Assembly (NCBI GenBank): GCA_951813615.1
Contig: OX638377.1
Location: 3,370,599 to 3,434,598, forward strand
Direction of reading: 5' to 3'
From: an uncultured Latescibacterota bacterium
GTDB taxonomy: Bacteria; Latescibacterota; UBA2968; UBA8231
Length of the DNA stretch: 64,000 bases
The notes beneath the pieces were generated by a model. It did no database searches. It saw only the letters and a program-made list of their open reading frames with translations, and was not told where the DNA came from. This document shows positions 52,955 to 60,923 of this stretch, piece after piece. Each line of letters opens with the position of its first letter. Position 1 is the stretch's first letter. A program made the translations under genes and the position numbers.

Positions 52955-53202
52955 AAAAAGCAACCAGCACCTACCTATTGCGGATGCCAGCCTCCTTGAA
53001 GGCGGCGGTCGCCGACATTAGCAAAGCCGACGGCACGAGCATCAATCAGTTCGTGACCACGGCTATTGCCGAAAAGATCGCCGCTATGAAGACCGCCGAG
53101 TTTTTCACCGAACGCGGCACCCAAGCCGATATTGAAGCGGCTCGCCGCCTGCTGCGACGAGATGGGGGCCAACCACCGGAACCCAATGACCGTCTGCCGT
53201 AA
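52951..53202 (+). CDS. RHH/HicB-like antitoxin partner of the PIN toxin
   Basis: 83 residues. TYLLRMPASLKAAVADISKADGTSINQFVTTAIAEKIAAM is a ribbon-helix-helix DNA-binding domain of the kind found in HicB-type antitoxin C-termini; the remaining residues (FFTERGTQADIEAARRLLRR) form a toxin-binding tail. Toxin-first order with a four-base overlap. Expected to repress at the inverted repeat 52515-52530. Confidence 0.85.
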   Translation: MKKATSTYLLRMPASLKAAVADISKADGTSINQFVTTAIAEKIAAMKTAEFFTERGTQADIEAARRLLRRDGGQPPEPNDRLP

Positions 53203-53247
53203 CTGTCCCATATTTGCAGAGGTAATTCTAGTGGCATTCTCTACCAA

Positions 53248-54033
53248 CTACTTACTACCAGCCACCGGCGGCAAGGGCCACTCGTCGCCAGCCATGAAGC
53301 CGCCATCGACGTAAATGCACTGCCCGGTGACGTAATCCGAAGCTGGCGCGGCGAGAAAGACGGCTGTGCCGACCAAGTCTTCGGGCGTCCCCAAGCGGTT
53401 GAGCACAACCCGTCCCTCGCCCCAAGCGCGCATGGTGTCGTCGGCCCACAGCTTCTCGCTGAGCGAGGTGATTATAAAGCCCGGGCAGATGGCGTTGACC
53501 TGGATGTTGTGCGACCCGAACTCAATGGCTTGGCCCTTGGTGAGCTGGCCGACGGCCCCTTTAGTCGCAGTGTACACCGACACTTTGGCAAGAGCGTAGC
53601 CCGTGGTCAACGAGCCAATGTTGATGATCTTGCCGCCTTGGCCGCGCTCGATCATCTGGCGGCCGACCTTCTGGCTGAGGAAGTACAGACCCTTGAGGTT
53701 GACGGCCATAATCTGGTCGTAGTTTTCCTCTGAGACCTCGACGATGGGCTGGCGGATGTTCATGCCGGCATTGTTAAACAGGATGTCTATGGGGCCGCAT
53801 TGCTCCAAGGCCGCGTCCATGCCCTCTAGGTCGGCCATGTCCAACTCGACCGCTCGGGCCTTGCCGCCGGCGGCTTCAATGGCAGCAACGGCTTCGTCGA
53901 GCTGGCTGCGGGTGCGAGCGGCGCAGACGACTGTCGCTCCGGCTTCAGCCATACCTGCGGCCACGCCGCGACCAATGCCGCGACTAGCGCCGGTGACGAG
54001 GGCGACTTTTCCCGCTAGCGAAAATAGATTCAC
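53248..54033 (-). CDS. Short-chain dehydrogenase/reductase (KduD/gluconate dehydrogenase-like)
   Basis: 261 residues, GTG start with AAGGAG six bases upstream. Classical SDR: TGASRGIGRGVA, NNAGMN, catalytic Ser in INIGSLTTGYALAKVSVYTATKG with the YxxxK pair, and CPGFIITSL. The closest familiar groups are 2-deoxy-D-gluconate 3-dehydrogenase and gluconate 5-dehydrogenase. Probably oxidises a sugar acid. It follows manA on the same strand with a 71-base gap. Confidence 0.88.
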   Translation of the reverse strand: MNLFSLAGKVALVTGASRGIGRGVAAGMAEAGATVVCAARTRSQLDEAVAAIEAAGGKARAVELDMADLEGMDAALEQCGPIDILFNNAGMNIRQPIVEVSEENYDQIMAVNLKGLYFLSQKVGRQMIERGQGGKIINIGSLTTGYALAKVSVYTATKGAVGQLTKGQAIEFGSHNIQVNAICPGFIITSLSEKLWADDTMRAWGEGRVVLNRLGTPEDLVGTAVFLAAPASDYVTGQCIYVDGGFMAGDEWPLPPVAGSK

Positions 54034-54104
54034 AATACACTCCTTTGTTGTTTGTGGTTGCGTTGGTTAAATGATAATCGGGACTGGCGTTCCAGCAAGG
54101 CTTT

Positions 54105-55061
54105 TCAAACGGGGACGGAAGCGATTAGGTACTCCAGTCTTTCGCCTCCCAGCGGCGAGATCTCACAAGTGCGCCCAGCCGGCACCAGTGCAGTCTCACC
54201 CGTGCCCAAGGCACACTCACCCACGCGTGCCCGACCGCGGACGACTGTCAGCGCCAGAAACGATCCCTCGGCCCGATGCTCGGCTTGGCCGCTGTCTAAG
54301 CCGCAGCCGCGCAGCACAAAGTGCTCGGACTCTACCAGCACTTGGCCGCGCAGCACGGGATACGGCACCGGTCCGGGTAGACATTGGGCAAAGTCGATGA
54401 CCTCAAGAGCCTGCTCCCAGTGCAACTCGCGCGGCCGGCCATAGTCGTAGATGCGGAAGGTCAGGTCACTCGTTTGCTGCACCTCGTACAGGACGACCCC
54501 CCGACACAGGGCGTGTACCGTCCCCGGCGGCAAAAAAAGCACGTCCCCTTGCGCGACCGGGTAAAAGCGGACGACCTCGGCGACGCGATTAACCGCATGT
54601 GCGGCGACAAACTCCGCGCGGCCCACGCCCTCAGCCAGCCCGCAAGCCACGCGGCCGCCGTCCGATTGCAGCACGTACCAAGCCTCCATCTTGCCGCTGT
54701 CCACCAACCCATTGCGCCGAGCGTACTCGTCGTCGGGATGCACTTGGATCGATAGGTCTTGCTGGGCGTCGAGGAGCTTAATAAGCAACGGGAAGCGCCC
54801 GCCGTAACGCGCCCACACCGCAGTACCGACCAAATCGGCGCGATGCGTTTCCACCAACTCGCGCAACGAGCGACCGTCTGCCGCCCGACTCTCGCGGCCC
54901 TCGTACGCCGACAATTCAAAGGACTCGCCAATGAGCGCATCGTCTGGCAGGGCCTTGCCGTAGAGCTCGGCCAAGCGTCGTCCGCCCCACACCATCTCTC
55001 GGTAATAGGGCGTCAACGGAATGACATCCGGCAATTTATCCATCGACTGCAACGCGTTCAC
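54105..55061 (-). CDS. manA: Mannose-6-phosphate isomerase, class I
   Basis: 318 residues, usual for the short bacterial type I enzyme that interconverts mannose-6-P and fructose-6-P. The zinc site is seen in LSIQVHPDDEYARR and FLPPGTVHALCRGV; KMEAWYVL supplies the Glu. EMVWGGRRLAELYGK is the conserved start. The GTG at 55061 overlaps the hicA stop (GTGA); an ATG at 55043 is the alternative start. If GTG is used, manA is translationally coupled to a toxin gene, which would be odd. Confidence 0.88.
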   Translation of the reverse strand: MNALQSMDKLPDVIPLTPYYREMVWGGRRLAELYGKALPDDALIGESFELSAYEGRESRAADGRSLRELVETHRADLVGTAVWARYGGRFPLLIKLLDAQQDLSIQVHPDDEYARRNGLVDSGKMEAWYVLQSDGGRVACGLAEGVGRAEFVAAHAVNRVAEVVRFYPVAQGDVLFLPPGTVHALCRGVVLYEVQQTSDLTFRIYDYGRPRELHWEQALEVIDFAQCLPGPVPYPVLRGQVLVESEHFVLRGCGLDSGQAEHRAEGSFLALTVVRGRARVGECALGTGETALVPAGRTCEISPLGGERLEYLIASVPV

Positions 55062-55279
55062 AGCAGTCTCACAAACTCTTCTACGCCGAGGTCAGCTTGT
55101 CTGATGATACCACGCAAGGTGCCCCTATCCAGTTCTCTGTGATCGGGAATAACGACTTGAGCGAAAGGATCATCGCGACGCAAAATTATATGGCTACCGT
55201 GCTGTCGCTTCTGGTAAAAACCAACTTTGCCCAAGGCATTGACGCAGTCTCTCCCTGAAATTCTCGGCAATCTACTCAC
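55058..55279 (-). CDS. hicA: HicA-type mRNA interferase toxin
   Basis: 73 residues, GTG start. Double-stranded-RNA-binding-like fold with the catalytic His in KRQHGSHIILRRDDP, followed by VVIPDHRELDRGTLRGIIRQADL, the typical HicA ending. It cleaves mRNA in known systems. It overlaps the upstream HicB gene by four bases (GTGA) and the downstream manA by four bases. Antitoxin-first order, reverse of the classical hicAB but common in this subgroup. Confidence 0.92.
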   Translation of the reverse strand: MSRLPRISGRDCVNALGKVGFYQKRQHGSHIILRRDDPFAQVVIPDHRELDRGTLRGIIRQADLGVEEFVRLL

Positions 55280-55482
55280 ACGGCTACCACCAATGCCTCA
55301 AATTGTTCTCCAGGAACCGCTAGTCCATCCTCCTCAAGAGAAACAATGTATCCTTCAATCGCTTCTCTGATGTTGGCGATCGCCTCTTGCTTTGTTTTTC
55401 CTTGGCTGATACAACCGGGCAAGCTAGGACATTCAGCAACCCAATAGCCATCTTCACCTCGATAAATAATCGCTTGTCTCAT
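55276..55482 (-). CDS. hicB: HicB-type antitoxin
   Basis: 68 residues with the partial RNase-H-like fold of HicB: IIYRGEDGYWVAECPSLPGCISQGKTKQEAIANIREAIEGY. It lacks a C-terminal DNA-binding domain, as in the short HicB type. AAGGAGG precedes the ATG. Neutralises the HicA toxin encoded next to it. Confidence 0.92.
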   Translation of the reverse strand: MRQAIIYRGEDGYWVAECPSLPGCISQGKTKQEAIANIREAIEGYIVSLEEDGLAVPGEQFEALVVAV

Positions 55483-55531
55483 CGTCTTATCCTCCTTACC
55501 TAACGACCGAGTACCAACTCCCGCGAGTTAG

Positions 55532-58500
55532 CTAAACCCCCACTCCCGTCCCCTGCGCCAACTTCTCGCCCTCAATCAAGTATTCCTCCCGCACCTCGGG
55601 CGCAATCGTCCGCCAGACCAAAAAGCGCTTGCGCAGCACGTTGAGAAAGCTGGTGTTGAGCCGCTGCCAACTCACCACATCGCCGCTGACGCGCTGCAAG
55701 TGCATCTCAATGCGGTAAATGCCCGGAATGTCGTCGGTCGGCAAGGTGCGCAAGAACACCCGCTGGCTCACGCCTAAGTCGTAGGGCGCAAGCCACACCA
55801 TCAGCTCCAGCAAATAGACCGGCTGCGCACCGCCTTGCTCCGAGTGAAAATCCACGCCCTCGGTCATAAAGTCGCCCACGGACCCCTCGCCATACGACGA
55901 GAAGACCCGGTGCAGATACGCGCACGAGCCCAAGGCATCGCCCTTGCCCAGCGTAAAGGGAAAGTCAAAGCGCCAATCGTCGCCATCGGGCGGCGGGAAC
56001 TCCCAGCGCCGCGTCACGTCGGGCACGGCCATGTTGGCGGCCTTGCGCGCCGGATACAGCGTCGAGAGCACCACTACCACCATCACCACCAAAGTCGAAA
56101 AAATCGCCGACAGCGACGAGTAATTGAGAAACATCCCGCCCAAAAGCGCGTAGTGCGCCAGCAGCAGCGTCGTCGTCTGTCCTACCAAATAGCCCAGCAC
56201 CGCGCCGACAATGGCAAACACGAGGGCCTCGGCGATAAAGAGCGAGGCAATGTGGCTCGGCGCTAGCCCCACCGACGAATACACCCCGATCTCTCCGGAA
56301 CGCTCGTACACGGCCCCGAGCATGGTGTTGAGCACGATCAGCGAGGCAATCAACAAGGGCACGAAGAGATTGCCAATCCCGGCCAAGGACGCCGACCCCA
56401 TGGACGTGTACACCCGTACGCGGTCGTCCGCCCCAACAAAAAGCGGCACGGCCACCCGCGACACGAATTCCTCCACCTCGGCGAGCAAGGTCTCCCGATC
56501 GGCAAAGCCGGCAATGGCAATCGAGCGCAGCGTACCGCCCAAATCGACGACCTGCTGGTAGGGCAAAAACGCCACGTTGTTGGCCAGCAGGTGAGTAAAG
56601 GTCTCAATCGCAGCCGTGTCCATCAGACGCGGATCCAAGCCGGCCATTTCCTCCATCTTCTTGGCCTCGGCGACCGTGTCCACCGGCATCGGACTCTCGT
56701 TGTCCAAGTCGCGCAGGTGGTCGATGGCCTCGCTGTCGATTAAGCCAATGACCCGATAGGATCGCCCCATCAGCCCAATGTGGGCCGTGCCCACATCCTC
56801 CGGGCCAATGCCCAAAATCTCCGCCATAGCCACCGGCAAGATGCACACGTCGCGCTCGTCAGCCGCAAACCAGCGGCTCTCCGGCCCCACCAACAACTCC
56901 TCCAGCCCCATCAGCGCGCCCTCGCCCGGAGTTACTCCGAGGAGAGCCGAGGCAAAACTCTTCTTCTGCGCCTGCTTGTGTTCAATGTCGATATAGGCCC
57001 GCTCGCCAATGACCTTGGAAGTAATCCACGACCTCGGCAACACCTGCGCTTGGTCGCCAAACGCGCTCTCTGCATAGTCGAGCACCGATAGCTGCAAGCC
57101 CTTCCAGCCGCGATCGCGCAGCAGGGCCCCCTCGTAGCTGGGCTCATTCGGGCGAGGAATCTGATAGAATTTGAGATAGCTCTGCACCGAGGTGAAGGCT
57201 TGAGCCGTAAAAGTCAACAGCGTCAGCGTGATGACCGTCAGCGCGGTGCGCAACTTGCGCTTGCGGAGGTTGGAAATCCCCAGCGACGCAGCCGCGGCCG
57301 TGGCGCTGAGGCGACCGATATCCGCTTCGTGGACGCCGGCGGCGGCCCGCTTGCGCTGACCGACAGCGCGGGTAAAGCGGCCTAAGATCATCATCAGGGC
57401 CGTGCCGCCAATGGCGAAGATGACGAAGGCCAAAAAGATGATGTACGGCGACGAACTCAGCTTAAAGGCCGGGTGGATAAAGCGCATGATGAGGAAGATC
57501 GCCAAAAAGAAAAACGCCGCGCCCGCCACTTGGCGGCGGATGTCGGCGAAACCGAAGAACAGCCGCTCGCAGCAAAACGAAAACGGCAACAGCAACGCGA
57601 AGTAGAAGATCACCCCATAGACCGTGTCGTCCGCAGTCGATTTGATGTCTGGGTAGCCCCGCCCTTCGAGGCCCCACGCCTTGCGCGTGGCCCGCTTGAA
57701 CTCGCTGTAGCGCCGCGCCTGTAAATGCTCTTCGGCCTCCAACAGGGCCAAGCGCGCCTCTTCGTGCAGGCGCATAAATTTGTCGTTGCGCACTCCGTAG
57801 CGCGCCAACTGCTTGATCCGCACATCGTCGAGGACCCACATGTCGCGCGCGGCCGCGTACCCGGGACGGAGCACCACGCCTTGATCCACCAGATAGCCGC
57901 GCCCGAGGGCCTGCTCTATCGTCGGCTCATCCACGTCTTCAGGGCGCACCGGCTCGGCCACCCATTCGGCGGGCGCACCGCTCAGCAGATAGCGCACGCC
58001 GAAAAGGCTCGTACTCATCAAGGCTTTGACCCGGGTGCCGGGCTGGGCGTACACCACTGAGGCGAGCGTTACCTTGCCCTCCTCATTGCTCTGATCTTCG
58101 ACAAAATCGGCTCCCCACGACTGCGGCACGCCATCGCGCTCGTCGAGCACGGTTACGTGGTCCAAAACCGACAAGTAGCGCGAATCAACGGTCTCGAACA
58201 GACTCAGCGCCCGGCACTTGAAGAGCACTTGCAGCATCTCGTTTTCCCACCAGCCCCACGGATGCACAGTCGGGTACGTCTCGTCGCCCTCTTGACCCAT
58301 GTCCGGTGCCGAGACAATCTCGCCGTAGGGATCGAGTTCGTACGCGCGGATGGCATTGTCTAGCTTGTTGCGCATGATGTCAAAGCGGAAGCGGCCTGCG
58401 TCGTCGGCCTCTTGCGCGATCAAGGTGCGCACCCCGCCAACCGAGTTCGGACCGAGCTGCTGATAGGTCACTAGCGCTTGCGGCACCGGCTTCTTGGGCA

Positions 58501-60133
58501 CGGCAAAATTGACGTCGCGGTCGAACCAATAGATCGCGCCCGCCAAGCTGTGGCCGTAGTCTTCCAGCTCCAACTTGGTCGGCTTGAGCAACTCGGCGTC
58601 GCGGCCAGCCCACGCCAACATGGCCGCAAGTGTCTGGATCTGCCGAGTGAGGTTTTGCATGTCCACCGCTTCCGGCAAGTCGAGTGGCGTATCGATCCGC
58701 TCGCGCGCGTCGTTGGCCGTGGCGAGGGCAAGGGCCTTCTGACCGACAAAGGCCGCGGCCTCGCTGGCAAAGGCGAGGGGGATGGACATGAAGTTTTTCC
58801 ACGTGCGCTTGGGCGGGGCAATGCCCTCGTAGTGGCGCGTGCTATCGCCAAAGGTCTCTTCGACCGCGAGACTCAGCCGCTTGGAATAGGGCGTCAACAT
58901 GTATTTGACGTAGTTGTCAGTGCGCCACTTGGGATTGTAGAAGGTGCCCATGCCAAAGCTAGCCGTGCGGTCTGCGTGGCTTGACAGATCCAGCGATAGC
59001 ATCAGGTCGAAGTCAATGCGCTCGTCTGCGTCCATGCGTTCGCGGAAATAGTCGCTGCGGCGGCTGTGCCGATAGAGGAAATCATTGATCCCGGACAGGC
59101 CCTCAAAGTGTCCAGAGGTCGCCAAAAAGAGCACCGAGTAGTGCGGACGATATTCTCTGAGCAGTTCCACTAGCTGGAGTAGGGCGACGATCCCGGCCGC
59201 GTTTTCTGCCCCTGGAGCGAGGGCCGGGACGACCGAGATAGCGTCATAATAGGCCTGGATGACGATGGTTTGGTCCTGCCACGCCTGCGGCTTTTCCCGG
59301 CTCTTGGCCGGCAGCATCTCCGGCGATCCGGGCAGGTAGCCATACACGTTGTGCGCTTCCACGCCTTCCCAATCCATCCGCGCATTCAAGTGGACAGCCA
59401 CCGGTTCGTCTTGCAGGCGCGCCAACAGGTCGAGCGCATCTTGCCGCTCGAGCCAAAATCGCGGGATGTCAACCGGCACCTTGAGGAACTTGTCCGCGGC
59501 CTGCTCGCGGTTGACGCCGCCGTTGTCGAAGAAGACGATGGCCTTAGCCCCCAGCGATGCGGCGTGGAGGTAGCTCTGGCCGCTGGCAAAGTCCAAGAGC
59601 ACGACGCTGCCCTGCACGGACTGGCCGTCCAGTGATGCGAGTTCGCCTTGGCCTCCGTAGATCAGCAGGCCGCGCACGCCGTCTGGCCCCAACGAGGGCG
59701 TGCGCACGCCATTGGGCCACAAGCTGTAGAGCCGTCTACTATCACCACCTTGCACCACCAACTCGCCGCCGCGATCGATGGGCACAGCCACCTTAAATGC
59801 CTCGCTCTGCACATCCTCCAGCCCCAACGCCTCAAACCGCTGACGCACGTAGTCGCGGGCCTGCCGCTCCCCCGCATACCCTGGCACCCGCGAGCCGAAG
59901 GCAGCAAAGCGCGCGATCTCAGCGGCAATGTCCGCCTCGTCAATGCCAGCGACCAAGGCGCGAAGCTGCGCGGCTTGCGCGGGATCCACCATCCGCGCCT
60001 CTATGGGCGGGTTAGGTGCCCAGCCGAAGAAATCGTTTACCGCGCGACTGATTGCGCCCGGATCGCCGAAACCGACGACCGCAATCATTGCGGCGGCGAA
60101 CACCAAGAAGAACGCATTAAGTAGTTTGGCCAT
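55532..60133 (-). CDS. PA/M28-like ectodomain fused to FtsX-type permease
   Basis: 1533 residues. N-terminal anchor helix 5-22, PA-like insert about 120-245, M28-like fold about 250-510, beta-rich region to about 800, membrane block about 840-940, first FtsX helix near 967, MacB-like periplasmic domain about 990-1230, the three FtsX helices about 1260-1365 (VYERSGEIGVYSSVGLAPSHI), and a soluble C-terminus. It aligns along its length with residues 1-1430 of the fusion at 6591-12857. M28 zinc positions are altered: YYD 295-297 for HxD, GAEN 308-311 and GHFEG 341-345 where the catalytic Glu-Glu is expected. No ABC ATPase gene is near. Role unknown; a complex with the DUF6785-like protein is plausible. 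Confidence 0.8.
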   Translation of the reverse strand: MAKLLNAFFLVFAAAMIAVVGFGDPGAISRAVNDFFGWAPNPPIEARMVDPAQAAQLRALVAGIDEADIAAEIARFAAFGSRVPGYAGERQARDYVRQRFEALGLEDVQSEAFKVAVPIDRGGELVVQGGDSRRLYSLWPNGVRTPSLGPDGVRGLLIYGGQGELASLDGQSVQGSVVLLDFASGQSYLHAASLGAKAIVFFDNGGVNREQAADKFLKVPVDIPRFWLERQDALDLLARLQDEPVAVHLNARMDWEGVEAHNVYGYLPGSPEMLPAKSREKPQAWQDQTIVIQAYYDAISVVPALAPGAENAAGIVALLQLVELLREYRPHYSVLFLATSGHFEGLSGINDFLYRHSRRSDYFRERMDADERIDFDLMLSLDLSSHADRTASFGMGTFYNPKWRTDNYVKYMLTPYSKRLSLAVEETFGDSTRHYEGIAPPKRTWKNFMSIPLAFASEAAAFVGQKALALATANDARERIDTPLDLPEAVDMQNLTRQIQTLAAMLAWAGRDAELLKPTKLELEDYGHSLAGAIYWFDRDVNFAVPKKPVPQALVTYQQLGPNSVGGVRTLIAQEADDAGRFRFDIMRNKLDNAIRAYELDPYGEIVSAPDMGQEGDETYPTVHPWGWWENEMLQVLFKCRALSLFETVDSRYLSVLDHVTVLDERDGVPQSWGADFVEDQSNEEGKVTLASVVYAQPGTRVKALMSTSLFGVRYLLSGAPAEWVAEPVRPEDVDEPTIEQALGRGYLVDQGVVLRPGYAAARDMWVLDDVRIKQLARYGVRNDKFMRLHEEARLALLEAEEHLQARRYSEFKRATRKAWGLEGRGYPDIKSTADDTVYGVIFYFALLLPFSFCCERLFFGFADIRRQVAGAAFFFLAIFLIMRFIHPAFKLSSSPYIIFLAFVIFAIGGTALMMILGRFTRAVGQRKRAAAGVHEADIGRLSATAAAASLGISNLRKRKLRTALTVITLTLLTFTAQAFTSVQSYLKFYQIPRPNEPSYEGALLRDRGWKGLQLSVLDYAESAFGDQAQVLPRSWITSKVIGERAYIDIEHKQAQKKSFASALLGVTPGEGALMGLEELLVGPESRWFAADERDVCILPVAMAEILGIGPEDVGTAHIGLMGRSYRVIGLIDSEAIDHLRDLDNESPMPVDTVAEAKKMEEMAGLDPRLMDTAAIETFTHLLANNVAFLPYQQVVDLGGTLRSIAIAGFADRETLLAEVEEFVSRVAVPLFVGADDRVRVYTSMGSASLAGIGNLFVPLLIASLIVLNTMLGAVYERSGEIGVYSSVGLAPSHIASLFIAEALVFAIVGAVLGYLVGQTTTLLLAHYALLGGMFLNYSSLSAIFSTLVVMVVVVLSTLYPARKAANMAVPDVTRRWEFPPPDGDDWRFDFPFTLGKGDALGSCAYLHRVFSSYGEGSVGDFMTEGVDFHSEQGGAQPVYLLELMVWLAPYDLGVSQRVFLRTLPTDDIPGIYRIEMHLQRVSGDVVSWQRLNTSFLNVLRKRFLVWRTIAPEVREEYLIEGEKLAQGTGVGV

Positions 60134-60209
60134 GAAATTCGCTTTGTCTGTAGAATGGGACGAGCGGCTGTCAAGATAGGATATCGGCGGTGGAGGTTCA
60201 AGCGCGGAA

Positions 60210-60245
60210 GGAGGTGTGCTCCTCGCCCGTGCCGGCGGGCTTTCT
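60210..60245 (+). other. Two adjacent hairpins upstream of the M28-like/FtsX gene
   Basis: GGAG-GTGTG-CTCC (60210-60222) and GCCCG-TGCCGG-CGGGC (60225-60240), the latter followed by TTTCT. In + orientation it is terminator-like, but no + gene ends here; on the minus strand it would be leader RNA of the gene starting at 60133. The rest of the 200-base gap shows nothing. Confidence 0.3.
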
Positions 60246-60333
60246 ACATGGGAGCACTGTGAAGATTATAACTTAGAGGAAGACGCCTAAATCACAGGCG
60301 AAGAAGCCAAAAGATCCTTACTAGTGACGCTTG

Positions 60334-60594
60334 CTACCTATATATACTACTGCGATGACCGACCTTCACGACATAGACAATCAGGTCATCATCCTCAATC
60401 GAGTAGATGATCCTATATGCTCCTTGGCGCACTCGATAGCGACCCAATCCAGAAAGTTTTTCAGTCCCTCGTGGACGAGAATTTTCCGTTAAGGCACGAA
60501 TCCGAGCGATGATGCGTTGTCGTTGTTTCTTCTGAGGAATCGCTTCTATTTCCCGCACGGCAGAGGGCTTGATCAGAATTTTATAGCTTGCCAC
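60334..60594 (-). CDS. RelE-type mRNA interferase toxin
   Basis: 86 residues, GTG start, overlapping the antitoxin gene by 14 bases. Canonical RelE/ParE fold: YKILIKPSAVREIEAIPQKK, RIIARIRALTENSRPRGTEKLSG, RYRVRQGAYRIIYSIEDDDLIVYVVKVGHRSSIYR. The Arg and Tyr residues of the C-terminal strand are those used for ribosome-dependent mRNA cleavage. Located between the two genes that are fused in the other locus. Confidence 0.92.
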   Translation of the reverse strand: MASYKILIKPSAVREIEAIPQKKQRQRIIARIRALTENSRPRGTEKLSGLGRYRVRQGAYRIIYSIEDDDLIVYVVKVGHRSSIYR

Positions 60595-60814
60595 TGCGCT
60601 TGAGATCTTCGACTACATCCTCGAACGACAGATTAGGTTCGGCGTCCCTCTCGTCAAAGGCGCTCAAATCCTCAAAGTCCTCAGTTAGGGCTAGCTTAAC
60701 TGCATCATTGACCAAGGCAGAGATTGACCTATCTGCTTCGGCAGCCTTTAGCTGGAGGGCACGGTGAACCGCAGGATCAAAGTAGATGGTACTTCGTTTG
60801 TTCGTATTGTTCAT
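60581..60814 (-). CDS. CopG/RHH antitoxin partner of RelE
   Basis: 77 residues. RSTIYFDPAVHRALQLKAAEADRSISALVNDAVKLAL is a ribbon-helix-helix domain; the acidic tail (EDLSAFDERDAEPNLSFEDV) binds the toxin. There is no ribosome site before the ATG, and the predicted -10 box ends only seven bases upstream, so the transcript may be leaderless. Confidence 0.9.
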   Translation of the reverse strand: MNNTNKRSTIYFDPAVHRALQLKAAEADRSISALVNDAVKLALTEDFEDLSAFDERDAEPNLSFEDVVEDLKRSGKL

Positions 60815-60820
60815 GCAAAA

Positions 60821-60849
60821 ACGATAACCTCATAGTGTTAAAACATCAA
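60821..60849 (-). promoter_or_regulatory. Putative promoter of the RelE/RHH module
   Basis: On the minus strand TTGATG (60849-60844), a 17-base spacer and TATCGT (60826-60821). The start codon begins at 60814, about where transcription should start. Match to consensus is moderate. Confidence 0.4.
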
Positions 60850-60923
60850 GTATGACTATAGCGCCTGTCAGAGGTAACTACCCACCGCCCACGCTGCATT
60901 TATGGAGAAGGGACTCCCAGCAC

